From: Ruminococcus flavefaciens
Lineage (GTDB): Bacteria > Bacillota > Clostridia > Oscillospirales > Ruminococcaceae
Length of the DNA: 64,000 nucleotides
Direction: 5' to 3'
Assembly (NCBI GenBank): GCA_023662725.1
Contig: JAMPIL010000002.1
Location: 118,523-182,522, forward strand
Shown piece by piece: positions 29,501 through 37,802 of this stretch. The position numbers were made by a program, and so were the translations under genes. The notes beneath the pieces were generated by a model. The model worked only from the letters and a program-made list of their open reading frames with translations. It did no database searches and was not told where the DNA came from. The stretch's first letter is position 1. The number at the start of each line of letters is the position of its first letter.

Positions 29501-31082
29501 TCCGCCTCATCACGATATTTATTCTATCGAAGATCTTGCACAGCTTATCTATGATCTCAAAAATGCTAACGATAAGGCAAGAATTTCTGTAAAACTGGTT
29601 TCAGAAGCAGGCGTTGGAACGGTTGCGGCAGGCGTTGCAAAGGCAGGAGCTCAGGTCGTTCTTATTTCCGGCTACGATGGCGGTACCGGAGCTGCTCCGA
29701 GAAGCTCAATCTACAATGCAGGACTTCCGTGGGAGCTTGGTCTTGCGGAAGCTCACCAGACTCTTATCATGAACGGTCTCCGCTCGAAAGTAGTTATCGA
29801 AACTGACGGTAAACTTATGACTGGAAGAGACGTTCTTGTTGCTGCCCTGCTCGGTGCAGAGGAATACGGCTTTGCTACAGCTCCGCTTGTAACAATGGGA
29901 TGCGTGATGATGCGTGTTTGTAATCTTGATACTTGTCCTATGGGTATCGCTACGCAGAATCCGGAGCTTAGAAAGCGTTTTCAGGGCAAGCCTGAGTATA
30001 TCGTTAATTTCATGCATTTCGTTGCTCAGGAGCTTCGTGAATATATGGCTAAGCTCGGTATCAGAACTGTTGACGAACTTGTCGGAAGAACAGATCTGCT
30101 CTTTAAGAAAAATACTCCCGAAGCAGAAAAAATCGACTTTTCCGAGATACTTAAAGCTGCTCCGAATGACGTGAAACATTGCTTCGATCCTGCTGACATT
30201 TACGATTTCAAGCTTGATGAAACAGTTGACAAAACCGTTATCATGAAGAAAATGAGTTCAGCTCTCAAAAATAAAACAAAGAAAACTATTGACATAAACG
30301 TTGTAAACACCGACCGTTCTCTCGGTACGCTTTTCGGAGCTGAGATCACCAGAAAATACGGCGATAATACTCTTGAGGACGACACATACATTGTTAAATG
30401 TACAGGAAGCGGCGGACAGAGCTTCGGTGCATTCATTCCAAAGGGGCTTACTCTTGAACTTTCTGGTGACAGCAACGACTATTTCGGAAAAGGACTTTCC
30501 GGAGGCAAGCTGATTCTTTATCCTCCGAAAAATTCAGGATTCAAAGCTGACGAGAATGTCATAGTCGGAAACGTTGCGCTTTATGGAGCGACTTCCGGTA
30601 AAGCATTCATCAATGGAATCGCTGGCGAGCGTTTCTGCGTAAGAAATTCGGGAGCGATTGCAGTCTGCGAGGGAACAGGCGATCACGGATGCGAATACAT
30701 GACCGGAGGAAGAGCCGTTATTCTCGGAAAAACCGGAAAAAATTTCGCAGCAGGAATGTCGGGCGGTATTGCCTATGTTCTTGATGAGGACAGAGATCTT
30801 TATATGAAGCTGAATAAATCTCTCGTTTCGCTCGAAGGAGTTACCGAAAAATACGATATTATAGAGCTTAAAAATATCATCGAGGAACACGCCGATGCTA
30901 CAGGTTCAGAAAAAGCAAAGAAAATTCTTGAAAACTTTGAGGAGTATATCCCATGCTTCAAGAAGGTCATTCCTCACGATTATGCAAAAATAAGAAGCGC
31001 AGTTCTTGCTCTGGAAGAAAAGGGAATGACGAGCGAACAAGCCGAAATAGAGGCATTTTTCATCACAAGGAAGGAGGCTTGA
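26547..31082 (+). CDS. gltB: Glutamate synthase (GOGAT) large subunit
   Basis: GltB, 1511 residues, transferring the glutamine amide to 2-oxoglutarate. A 24-residue propeptide precedes the N-terminal nucleophile Cys25 (HDN-CGIGAVV). The class II amidotransferase domain spans about 25-420, the linker domain to about 800, the FMN/3Fe-4S synthase domain to about 1230 (NSGEGGESPERL; cysteines in GCVMMRVCNLDTCPMG), and the C-terminal beta-helix GXGXG domain follows. The ATG at 26547 is chosen over a GTG at 26538 because AAAGG lies too close to the latter. First gene of gltB-gltD-GS-like-ANTAR-purF-asnB; expression is gated by a leader terminator. Confidence 0.97.
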   Translation: MDNFRKEAPYEQQGLYRPQFEHDNCGIGAVVNIKGKKSREVVENALRIVEKLEHRAGKDAEGRTGDGVGILVQMPYSFFKKETAALGFDIGEEGDFGVGMFFFPNNELKRNQAKKLFEIILAKKGMEFLGWREVPSVPNILGQKALDSMPFIMQGFVKRPADCAKGIEFDRRLFIARRIFEHSNENTYVVSLSSRTIVYKGMFLVDELRKFYCDLQRDDFTSAIAMVHSRFSTNTNPSWQKAHPNRFIVHNGEINTITGNADKMLAREETMYCETLKNDMNNILPAINAEGSDSARLDNALEFMVMSGMPLPLAVMITIPEPWKNSRTISKSKYDFYQYYATMMEPWDGPASILFSDGDVMGAVLDRNGLRPSRYCITSDGFLILSSETGCIGIPPEKIVKKDRLRPGRMLLADTKKGIIIDDEELKNTYASRQPYGEWLDANLVRLHDLHIPNKNVKSYSRDELRKLQKAFGYSYEDIKNSILPMAEKGAEPIASMGSDIPLPPLDEKRVSLFNYFRQLFAQVTNPPFDAIREEIVTDTSVYIGEDGNILEERPDNCRVLKIENPILTGTDMLKIKSMNVEGLKTAVIPITYYIGTSLEKAIERLFIDADKAYREGANILILSDRDVDEYHAPIPSLLAVAALQQHLVSTKKRTAVAMILESAEPREVHHFAALLGYGACAVNPYLAQETIRDLIGTGMLDKDFYAAEDDYNSAILHGIIKIASKMGISTIQSYQGSKLFEAVGISQDVIDKYFRGTVSRIGGITLSDIRHRTEELHSAAFDPLGLSVNRGIASSGSHKLRSGASEHLYTPETIHLLQEATKTGNYDIYKQYSECLNREDNALTLRSLFDFKFDENGGIPIDEVESVESICHRFKTGAMSYGSISQEAHECMAVAMNRIGGKSNSGEGGESPERLKSDRCSAIKQVASGRFGVTSEYLVSAKEIQIKMAQGAKPGEGGHLPSGKVYPWIAKTRHSTAGVGLISPPPHHDIYSIEDLAQLIYDLKNANDKARISVKLVSEAGVGTVAAGVAKAGAQVVLISGYDGGTGAAPRSSIYNAGLPWELGLAEAHQTLIMNGLRSKVVIETDGKLMTGRDVLVAALLGAEEYGFATAPLVTMGCVMMRVCNLDTCPMGIATQNPELRKRFQGKPEYIVNFMHFVAQELREYMAKLGIRTVDELVGRTDLLFKKNTPEAEKIDFSEILKAAPNDVKHCFDPADIYDFKLDETVDKTVIMKKMSSALKNKTKKTIDINVVNTDRSLGTLFGAEITRKYGDNTLEDDTYIVKCTGSGGQSFGAFIPKGLTLELSGDSNDYFGKGLSGGKLILYPPKNSGFKADENVIVGNVALYGATSGKAFINGIAGERFCVRNSGAIAVCEGTGDHGCEYMTGGRAVILGKTGKNFAAGMSGGIAYVLDEDRDLYMKLNKSLVSLEGVTEKYDIIELKNIIEEHADATGSEKAKKILENFEEYIPCFKKVIPHDYAKIRSAVLALEEKGMTSEQAEIEAFFITRKEA

Positions 31083-31085
31083 ACA

Positions 31086-32570
31086 ATGGGTAAGCCAACA
31101 GGATTTTTAGATTTTGAAAGAACAGACAGCGCTGCCATTGAGCCGGCCGAGAGAATAAAAAACTACAATGAATTCCATACTCCGCTAAGCGACGAGCAAA
31201 GAAAACAGCAGGCGGCAAGATGTATGGACTGTGGAGTTCCTTTCTGTCAGAACGGAAAAGTTCTCTGCGGCATGATATCGGGATGTCCGCTTAATAATCT
31301 TATTCCGGAATGGAACGATCTTCTATGCTTCGATCATAAGGAACAGGCTTTAAGACGCTTGCTCATGACAAATAATTTCCCTGAATTTACTTCGAGAGTT
31401 TGTCCGGCTTTATGTGAAAAAGCCTGCACCTGCGGATTGAACAGCGATCCTGTTTCCGTTCGTGAAAACGAATTTGCTATCATCGAAAACGGCTTTGAGA
31501 ACGGACTTATTCAGCCGGAAATTCCAAAGATAAGAAGCGGAAAGAAAATAGCCGTAATTGGCTCCGGTCCGGCAGGACTCGCAGCAGCAGATACCCTTAA
31601 CAGGAGAGGACACAGCGTTACCGTTTTCGAGCGTTCTGACAGAGCAGGCGGACTTCTTATGTATGGTATCCCGAATATGAAACTTGAAAAGAAAATAGTA
31701 AACCGCCGTATTGAGCTTATGAAAGCCGAGGGTGTTGTGTTTGTTACAAATGCCGACGTTGGCAATAATATTTCGGCTGACGAGATAAAAGAGAACTTCG
31801 ACGCAGTTATCCTCGCCTGCGGTTCATCTTCGCCTCGTGATATCAATGCCGAAGGACGTGACGCAAAGGGAATTTATTTCGCTGTGGATTTTCTTAAAGC
31901 AACAACTAAAAGTCTGCTTGATTCCGACTTGCATGACGGAAATTATATATTTGCAAAGGATAAAAACGTCGTTATAATCGGAGGCGGAGATACCGGAAAC
32001 GACTGCGTTGGAACTTCGATAAGACACGGATGCACTTCGGTAGTTCAGCTTGAAATGATGCCGAAGCTTCCCGATACAAGAGCAGAGGATAATCCATGGC
32101 CGCAGTGGCCTAAGGTCAGCAAAACTGATTATGGTCAGGAAGAAGCTATAGCCGTTTTCGGTCATGATCCAAGAGTTTATCAGACGACGGTAAAAGAATT
32201 TATCAAGGATGAAAACGGCAGTCTTTGTGCGGTTAAAATAGTTAAAATCGGATTTTCAACTGATCCGGAATCGGGCAGAAGGATCATGCAGGAAATTGCA
32301 GGAAGCGAAGAATTTATCCCATGCGAGCTTTGTCTCATTGCCGCAGGTTTTACGGGAGCGCAGAGCTATGTTGCTGATGCTTTCGGAGTTGAATTGAATG
32401 AACGTTCCGCAGTGAAAACCGATTCGGGAAAATTTGCTTCGTCTGCTGAAAAAATTTTCACTGCCGGAGATATGCATATAGGTCAGTCGCTTGTAGTAAG
32501 AGCTATCAGAGAGGGCAGAGATGCCGCTCGTGAGGTTGATCAATATCTTATGGGATATACAAATTTATAA
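31086..32570 (+). CDS. gltD: Glutamate synthase small subunit
   Basis: GltD, 494 residues, the NAD(P)H-oxidising FAD subunit that feeds electrons to GltB through two Fe-S clusters. The N-terminal cysteine-rich module (RCMDCGVPFCQNGKVLCG, GCPLNN, CPALCEKACTCGL) is followed by the FAD motif VIGSGPAGLAAADTLNRRG and the nucleotide motif VIIGGGDTGNDCVGT. AGGAGG precedes the ATG, 3 nt after the gltB stop, so the subunits are co-translated. Confidence 0.97.
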   Translation: MGKPTGFLDFERTDSAAIEPAERIKNYNEFHTPLSDEQRKQQAARCMDCGVPFCQNGKVLCGMISGCPLNNLIPEWNDLLCFDHKEQALRRLLMTNNFPEFTSRVCPALCEKACTCGLNSDPVSVRENEFAIIENGFENGLIQPEIPKIRSGKKIAVIGSGPAGLAAADTLNRRGHSVTVFERSDRAGGLLMYGIPNMKLEKKIVNRRIELMKAEGVVFVTNADVGNNISADEIKENFDAVILACGSSSPRDINAEGRDAKGIYFAVDFLKATTKSLLDSDLHDGNYIFAKDKNVVIIGGGDTGNDCVGTSIRHGCTSVVQLEMMPKLPDTRAEDNPWPQWPKVSKTDYGQEEAIAVFGHDPRVYQTTVKEFIKDENGSLCAVKIVKIGFSTDPESGRRIMQEIAGSEEFIPCELCLIAAGFTGAQSYVADAFGVELNERSAVKTDSGKFASSAEKIFTAGDMHIGQSLVVRAIREGRDAAREVDQYLMGYTNL

Positions 32571-32587
32571 AGGAGAAAATTGCGGAG

Positions 32588-33865
32588 ATGATTTATTCTG
32601 AAAATGAAATTCTTCAGTATATAGACGAAAACGACGTTAAATTCGTTAAATTGACCTTTTGCAATTCAGAGGGCAGACTTAAAAATATTTCTGTTCTGTC
32701 TTCTGAAATGGCTTCGGTTTTTGAGCGTGGAATAAGAATAACGGCAAAGAAAATCGAGGGTTTTTCCGCTGCCGGAGGAAGAGATCTGTTCCTTTTTCCG
32801 GATTCTAAAACCATGACCGTTCTTCCATGGAGACCTCAGCAGGGCAGAGTTATCAGAATGTTCTGCTATATCAAATATGCCGACGGAACTCATTTCGAGG
32901 GCGACAGCAGATACTTCCTTAAAAAAGCAATGAAACAGGCTCTTTCAAAAGGCTATTGCTTCCGCTTCGGAACATCATGCGAGTTTACCCTTTTCAAGAA
33001 AGATGAAAGCGGATTTCCAACCAAAACTCCTCATGATTTAGCCGGATACTGTGATATTGCTCCGGATGACAGGGGAGAGAATATCCGCCGTGAAGTTTGC
33101 TTAACTCTTGAACAAATGTGTATTCATCCTGTTTCTTCACGTCATGAAAGCGGATTCGGTCAGCATGAGATAGACTTTAACGCATCTTCCGCAGTTAAAG
33201 CGGCTGATACATTTTTAAGCTTTAAATCGGCAGTCAAGTCCGTTGCAGAAAGAAGCGGAGTTCACGCAAGCTTTATGCCGAAACCTCTGCGCAACGACAG
33301 CGGAAACGGTATGCATATCGGATTTAATATTTTTCCGGAGGCTGACTTCTTTGAGGAGAAAAACAGTGATATGGATGAAGAACTCGGATTTGCCGCAGCC
33401 GGAATTATGAAGCGTATTTGTGATTTTACTGTTTTTACCAATTCGACTGTGAACTCGTATCAGAGGCTTGGTGAGTTTGCTGCTCCCAGAGACGTTATAT
33501 GGTCTGATGAGGAAGGGGCTCAGCTTATCCGAATCAGCAAGGACGGCGGAGATTCACCTGTTGTACTTCGTGCAGCAGATTGTGCCTGCAATCCTTATTA
33601 TGTTTTTGGACTTATGATATATGCCGCTCTTGAAGGCATTGAGGAAAAGGCTCAGCTTCCGGAAAAGAACTGCGGAAGCAAGAAACTTCCGTCTACTCTT
33701 GAAGAAGCCGCAGAGATTGCAATAGATTCGGAATTTTTGAAAAAATATGTTCCGGAAAGTGTTCTGAACGACTTTATTTCTGCAAGAAAAGCCGAGTGGA
33801 AAGAATATTCGTCAGCTTACGATAAGGAAGCCTTTGAAGAAAAGAAATATTTTTACAGTCTCTGA
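32588..33865 (+). CDS. Catalytically degenerate glutamine synthetase homologue (probable glutamine sensor)
   Basis: A 425-residue protein collinear with type I glutamine synthetase (B. subtilis GlnA) over its whole length, from IEGF and GQHEIDF (191-197) to NSTVNSYQRL (285-294). Compared with that enzyme many catalytic positions are changed: the DGSS loop is TAKK (52-55), GPEPEF is GTSCEF (Ser130 for a metal Glu), the flap Glu is Ala298, the NRS arginine is Gly310, and the Glu of VEVR is Val326. Some metal and glutamate ligands remain (Glu132, Glu187, Glu194, His243). It probably binds ligand without making glutamine. The ANTAR gene follows 12 nt later, so a role as its sensor or partner is inferred; NitR-type ANTAR regulators are known beside glnA in clostridia. 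Confidence 0.88.
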   Translation: MIYSENEILQYIDENDVKFVKLTFCNSEGRLKNISVLSSEMASVFERGIRITAKKIEGFSAAGGRDLFLFPDSKTMTVLPWRPQQGRVIRMFCYIKYADGTHFEGDSRYFLKKAMKQALSKGYCFRFGTSCEFTLFKKDESGFPTKTPHDLAGYCDIAPDDRGENIRREVCLTLEQMCIHPVSSRHESGFGQHEIDFNASSAVKAADTFLSFKSAVKSVAERSGVHASFMPKPLRNDSGNGMHIGFNIFPEADFFEEKNSDMDEELGFAAAGIMKRICDFTVFTNSTVNSYQRLGEFAAPRDVIWSDEEGAQLIRISKDGGDSPVVLRAADCACNPYYVFGLMIYAALEGIEEKAQLPEKNCGSKKLPSTLEEAAEIAIDSEFLKKYVPESVLNDFISARKAEWKEYSSAYDKEAFEEKKYFYSL

Positions 33866-33877
33866 CGGAGGTTCGTT

Positions 33878-34459
33878 TTGGAAAATGTTCTTATTGTATC
33901 AAGCAGCAAAAATGCTGCGGAAGCGCTTGCCGGATTTATAAGAGAAGCATTTCAATGCAGCGTAAGAGGAGCAGAATCGAGCTATCAGGCTAAGGGAATG
34001 TTTGGTGGGGAAAATTCGATTGAACTTGCTTTGATAAACGCTCCGCTTATGGATGAATCCGGACTTGAACTTGCCGAATATATAACTGAAAATACAGCGT
34101 CAGGATGCATTCTTATAGTTAAGCCGGAGTTTGCTGAAAAGGCTGTGGAGAGGGCTGAAGAGAACGGTATAATAGTTGTCTCAAGACCGTTCAACAGGAA
34201 TGTTTTGTATCAACTTATAAAGGCGGTAGATATAACAGTACGGCGTTCGCTCAGGATGTATCAGGAGACTGTTCGTTTAGAGAAGAAAATCGACGAAATC
34301 AAGACGATCGACAAGGCTAAATTTCTTCTTATGGAGTTTAAGCAGATGACCGAAGCTCAGTCGCATGAGTATCTGGAGCAATATGCTATGAATAAGCGTA
34401 AGAAGAAGTATATAGCTGCGCTTGAAATTATTGATAAAATTAACGAGCAATATTTGTAA
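33878..34459 (+). CDS. ANTAR-domain RNA-binding antiterminator with pseudo-receiver
   Basis: A 193-residue regulator. Residues 1 to about 122 form a response-regulator fold, residues about 137-187 an ANTAR domain (IDKAKFLLMEFKQMTEAQSHEYLEQYAM), which binds paired RNA hairpins and prevents termination. The receiver cannot be phosphorylated conventionally: the acidic pair is Ser8-Ser9, the phospho-acceptor Asp is Asn54 (LINAPLMD), and the conserved Lys is Arg103. Control must come by another route, most simply contact with the neighbouring degenerate glutamine synthetase (inference). The start is TTG with ACGGAGG 7 nt upstream. Likely targets are the amt and gltB leaders in this window. Confidence 0.9.
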   Translation: MENVLIVSSSKNAAEALAGFIREAFQCSVRGAESSYQAKGMFGGENSIELALINAPLMDESGLELAEYITENTASGCILIVKPEFAEKAVERAEENGIIVVSRPFNRNVLYQLIKAVDITVRRSLRMYQETVRLEKKIDEIKTIDKAKFLLMEFKQMTEAQSHEYLEQYAMNKRKKKYIAALEIIDKINEQYL

Positions 34460-34509
34460 AAAGAAAAAGCACGATCAATAGCTTTTTCAGATTAGTTTGG
34501 GGGATAGTT

Positions 34510-35943
34510 ATGTTTGATTCCATCCACGAAGAATGCGGCGTTTTCGGAATTTTTGAAAAAAATAATGCCGATGTTGCATCCTCTGTTTACTTCGGATTAT
34601 ATGCGCTTCAGCACAGAGGTCAGGAAAGCTGCGGTATCGCCGTCTGCGATGACGGAGTTTTCAGTCACAAGAGAGATAACGGTCTTGTTTCCGAGGTTTT
34701 CACCAAAACAGAACTTGATCGTCTCGGAAAAGGCAACATAGCGGTCGGTCATGTTCGCTATTCTACTACGGGAGGAAAATCCCACAGTAATATCCAGCCA
34801 CTTGTTATTCGTCATGTCAAGGGCAATCTTGCTCTTGTTCATAACGGAAATCTGGTAAATGCCGCAAAGCTCAGGAGCGATTTCGAGCTTTCCGGAGCTA
34901 TCTTCCATGGAACTTCAGATACGGAAGCTATAGCCTATTCTATCGTAAAGGAACGTCTTTCATGTCATTCTACCGAAGAAGCCGTTGAACGTGCCATGCC
35001 GCATCTTATCGGAGCTTATTCATGTATCCTTATGACGGCGACAAAACTTATTGCTTTCCGTGATCCGAACGGTTTTCGTCCCCTTTGCATTGGCAAAACT
35101 GAGGACGGAGCATATGTTGTTGCTTCCGAATTGTGTGCGCTTGAAACGGTCGGAGCAGAGTTTATACGTGACGTTGAAGCCGGTGAGATCGTCATTATAA
35201 GCGAAAAAGGTCTGCGTTCTGTTAGAACCAACTGTCGTGGGAAAAATAATATCTGTATTTTCGAGTATATTTATTTTGCACGCCCTGATTCGGTAATAGA
35301 GGGTATTTCAGTTCACGGAGCAAGGATAAAAGCCGGCGAGCTTTTAGCGGAACATAGTCCTGTTGATGCGGATATCGTTATAGGAGTTCCCGATTCCGGA
35401 CTTGACGCAGCTCTCGGTTATTCCCGAAAAAGCGGTATTCCATACGGTATCGGATTTATCAAGAATAAGTACATAGGAAGAAGCTTCATTCAGCCTGAAC
35501 AGAATCAGCGTGAAAATGCCGTTAAGATAAAGCTGAATGCGGTAAAAGAATCTGTTGCCGGAAAGCGTGTTATCATGATAGACGATTCTATTGTGCGGGG
35601 TACTACAAGCGCAAGAATAGTCCGGCTTTTGCGTGAAGCGGGAGCTAAAGAGGTCCATGTAAGAATATCTTCGCCGCCGTTTATACATTCCTGCTATTTC
35701 GGAACAGATATAGATTCGGAAGAAAATCTGATAGCAAGCAAATGCAGCTCCACGGACGAAATTGCACGGTATATCGGAGCAGATTCTCTTGCATATCTTC
35801 CGGCAGATTCGCTTGGGGAGCTTATCGGAGGAAGAATAGATTTCTGCAAAGGCTGTTTCACCGGGAATTATCCTGTTGATGTTTCAGGCGCAGGTTTAAA
35901 GAATAAATTTGATGAAAAAATCCACAAGGCTACGGAGGAATAG
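34510..35943 (+). CDS. purF: Amidophosphoribosyltransferase
   Basis: PurF, 477 residues, first committed step of purine synthesis (PRPP plus glutamine to phosphoribosylamine). An 8-residue propeptide precedes nucleophile Cys9 (EE-CGVFGIF); class II amidotransferase features include QHRGQESCGIAV and GHVRYSTTG. The C-terminal phosphoribosyltransferase domain has the PRPP loop VIMIDDSIVRGTTS; the Fe-S type cysteines (SCYFGTD, FCKGCFTGNYP) are present as in B. subtilis. It follows the ANTAR gene by 50 nt and precedes asnB by 3 nt, an unusual place for purF outside a pur operon. Confidence 0.97.
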   Translation: MFDSIHEECGVFGIFEKNNADVASSVYFGLYALQHRGQESCGIAVCDDGVFSHKRDNGLVSEVFTKTELDRLGKGNIAVGHVRYSTTGGKSHSNIQPLVIRHVKGNLALVHNGNLVNAAKLRSDFELSGAIFHGTSDTEAIAYSIVKERLSCHSTEEAVERAMPHLIGAYSCILMTATKLIAFRDPNGFRPLCIGKTEDGAYVVASELCALETVGAEFIRDVEAGEIVIISEKGLRSVRTNCRGKNNICIFEYIYFARPDSVIEGISVHGARIKAGELLAEHSPVDADIVIGVPDSGLDAALGYSRKSGIPYGIGFIKNKYIGRSFIQPEQNQRENAVKIKLNAVKESVAGKRVIMIDDSIVRGTTSARIVRLLREAGAKEVHVRISSPPFIHSCYFGTDIDSEENLIASKCSSTDEIARYIGADSLAYLPADSLGELIGGRIDFCKGCFTGNYPVDVSGAGLKNKFDEKIHKATEE

Positions 35944-35946
35944 ATC

Positions 35947-37527
35947 ATGTGTACAATAATGGGTTACTGCGGAAAAAAAGGCGGTATGGAAAAAGTTTCA
36001 AGAGGACTTGCGGCAACGGTTTCACGAGGTCCGGATGATTGCAGAATTATGGATTTGTCGGACGGAGTTCTCGGCTTTCAGAGACTTTCTATCATGGGAC
36101 TTACTCCCGACGGAATGCAGCCCTTTGAGCTGAGTGGAAACTATGTTGTCTGCAACGGAGAAATTTACGGATTTGAAAAAATAAAACAGGAGCTTATCGA
36201 AAAGGGGTATACTTTCAAAAGCGGAAGCGACTGTGAAACACTTCTTCCGATGTATAACGAATACGGAACAGATATGTTCGTAAGGCTTGACGCCGAGTTT
36301 GCCTGCATTATTTATGACAGAGATTCCCATGAATTTATTGCCGCACGTGATCCGATCGGAATCCGTCCGCTTTATTATGGATATGATGATGACGGAGCGA
36401 TAGTTTTTGCAAGCGAAGCTAAAAACCTTGTTGAAATATGTAAAAAAATAATGCCGTTTCCTCCCGGATACTATTACAGAAACGGTGAATTTATCTGCTA
36501 TCGTGATATAACCGAGGTCAGGGAAGTTATCCATGATGACCTTGAAACAGTATGTAAAAATATTCACGATAAACTTGTTGCAGGTGTGGAAAAAAGGCTT
36601 GCCGCCGATGCAAAGATTGGATTTCTTCTTTCCGGTGGACTGGATTCTTCATTGGTTTGTGCGATAGCTCAGCAAAAGAGCGACGCTCCGATAAAAACAT
36701 TTGCAATCGGCATGGATACCGACGCTATCGACCTTAAATATGCAAAGCAGGTCGCCGACTATATCGGAAGCGACCACACAGAAATAATAATCACAAAGGA
36801 CGATGTCCTTTCGGCTCTGGAAAGTGTTATAAAGCTTCTCGGAACATATGATATAACGACTATCCGTGCAAGCATGGGAATGTATCTTCTCTGTAAGGCT
36901 ATACACGAGCAGACAGACATCAGAGTTCTTCTTACGGGAGAAATCTCAGACGAGCTTTTCGGCTATAAATACACGGATTTTGCTCCCTCGGCAGAAGAGT
37001 TCCAGAAGGAGTCGGTAAAGCGTGTAAAGGAACTTCATATGTATGACGTTCTTCGTGCAGACCGTTGTATTTCGGTAAATTCTCTTGAAGCAAGAGTTCC
37101 TTTTGGTGATCTTGATTTTGTTGAATACGTTATGGCGGTTGATCCTGAAATGAAACTGAATAAGTATAACAAGGGAAAATATCTTCTTCGTCACGCTTTC
37201 GAGGGAGATTATCTTCCGCACGATATTCTTTACCGTGAAAAGGCTGCTTTCTCGGACGCTGTCGGTCATTCGATGGTTGATTACCTTAAAGAGTATGCCG
37301 AAGAAATTTACTCCGATGAAGAACTTGAAACAAAGTCCGCAGCATATTCTCATGCACGTCCGTTTACTAAGGAATCTCTCCTTTACCGTGAGATATTCGA
37401 GAAATATTATCCGAAAATGAGCGAAATGGTCGTGGATTTCTGGATGCCGAACAAGGAATGGGATGGGTGCAATGTGAATGATCCGTCTGCAAGAGTTCTT
37501 TCTAACTACGGCGATTCCGGATGCTAA
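35947..37527 (+). CDS. asnB: Asparagine synthase (glutamine-hydrolysing)
   Basis: AsnB, 526 residues, making asparagine from aspartate, glutamine and ATP. Cys2 (MCTIMGYCG) is the amidotransferase nucleophile; RGPDD and the NGEIYG motif complete the glutaminase domain. The synthetase domain has the PP-loop FLLSGGLDSSLVCAIA and LLTGEISDELFGY, then NSLEARVPF. Start follows ACGGAGG. Last coding gene of the gltB-led run; immediately downstream lies the structured RNA repeat copy B and a strong terminator. Confidence 0.97.
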   Translation: MCTIMGYCGKKGGMEKVSRGLAATVSRGPDDCRIMDLSDGVLGFQRLSIMGLTPDGMQPFELSGNYVVCNGEIYGFEKIKQELIEKGYTFKSGSDCETLLPMYNEYGTDMFVRLDAEFACIIYDRDSHEFIAARDPIGIRPLYYGYDDDGAIVFASEAKNLVEICKKIMPFPPGYYYRNGEFICYRDITEVREVIHDDLETVCKNIHDKLVAGVEKRLAADAKIGFLLSGGLDSSLVCAIAQQKSDAPIKTFAIGMDTDAIDLKYAKQVADYIGSDHTEIIITKDDVLSALESVIKLLGTYDITTIRASMGMYLLCKAIHEQTDIRVLLTGEISDELFGYKYTDFAPSAEEFQKESVKRVKELHMYDVLRADRCISVNSLEARVPFGDLDFVEYVMAVDPEMKLNKYNKGKYLLRHAFEGDYLPHDILYREKAAFSDAVGHSMVDYLKEYAEEIYSDEELETKSAAYSHARPFTKESLLYREIFEKYYPKMSEMVVDFWMPNKEWDGCNVNDPSARVLSNYGDSGC

Positions 37528-37530
37528 GAA

Positions 37531-37672
37531 AAAAGAGCACTAAGAACGCTTAATAACGGTATTCCAAAGGGTTAATCAATCCTTTGGCATGGGGAGTACG
37601 AGGTTGACGGCATCTCCCTAAAAAAGGCAGTGAGTCCAGCGAAGCGGCGATGAACGTACGGTTTGCTCTTAT
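37531..37672 (+). ncRNA. Structured RNA repeat, copy B (asnB-trmB gap)
   Basis: An approximately 140-nt element closed by AAGAGCA (about 37533-37539) and TGCTCTT (about 37665-37671). Inside are hairpin CCAAAGG/CCTTTGG (37564-37586), hairpin GGGAG/CTCCC, and the single-stranded-looking GAGTCCAGCGAAGCGGCGATGAACG. It matches copy A at 23.5 kb block by block, including one A-U to G-U change that keeps a pair. A terminator follows at once. No known riboswitch class is recognised. It fills the gap between asnB and the trmB promoter. Confidence 0.65.
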
Positions 37673-37674
37673 TA

Positions 37675-37703
37675 AAGACAACATTACATAATGTTGTCTT
37701 TTT
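37675..37703 (+). terminator. Terminator of the asnB/RNA-repeat transcript
   Basis: Perfect stem GACAACATTA/TAATGTTGTC with a 2-nt central CA, followed by six T. Ends the gltB-asnB run and the RNA element. Confidence 0.92.
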
Positions 37704-37734
37704 TATTAATTCAGGAAATTTTTTCGTAATCCTA

Positions 37735-37763
37735 TTGGAAAAAATCAAACTTTGTGGTATAAT
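37735..37763 (+). promoter_or_regulatory. trmB promoter
   Basis: -35 TTGGAA (37735-37740), 17-bp spacer, -10 TATAAT (37758-37763). Confidence 0.75.
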
Positions 37764-37802
37764 TATCTCATATCAAATTTATTTACGGAGGTAATTTTCC
37801 AA

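Noticed and set aside
37531-37672. Copy B RNA element as a group II intron domain V or riboswitch of known class
   Set aside because: ACGTACGGTTT recalls domain V but the partner strand is absent, and no conserved core of any riboswitch I know is present.
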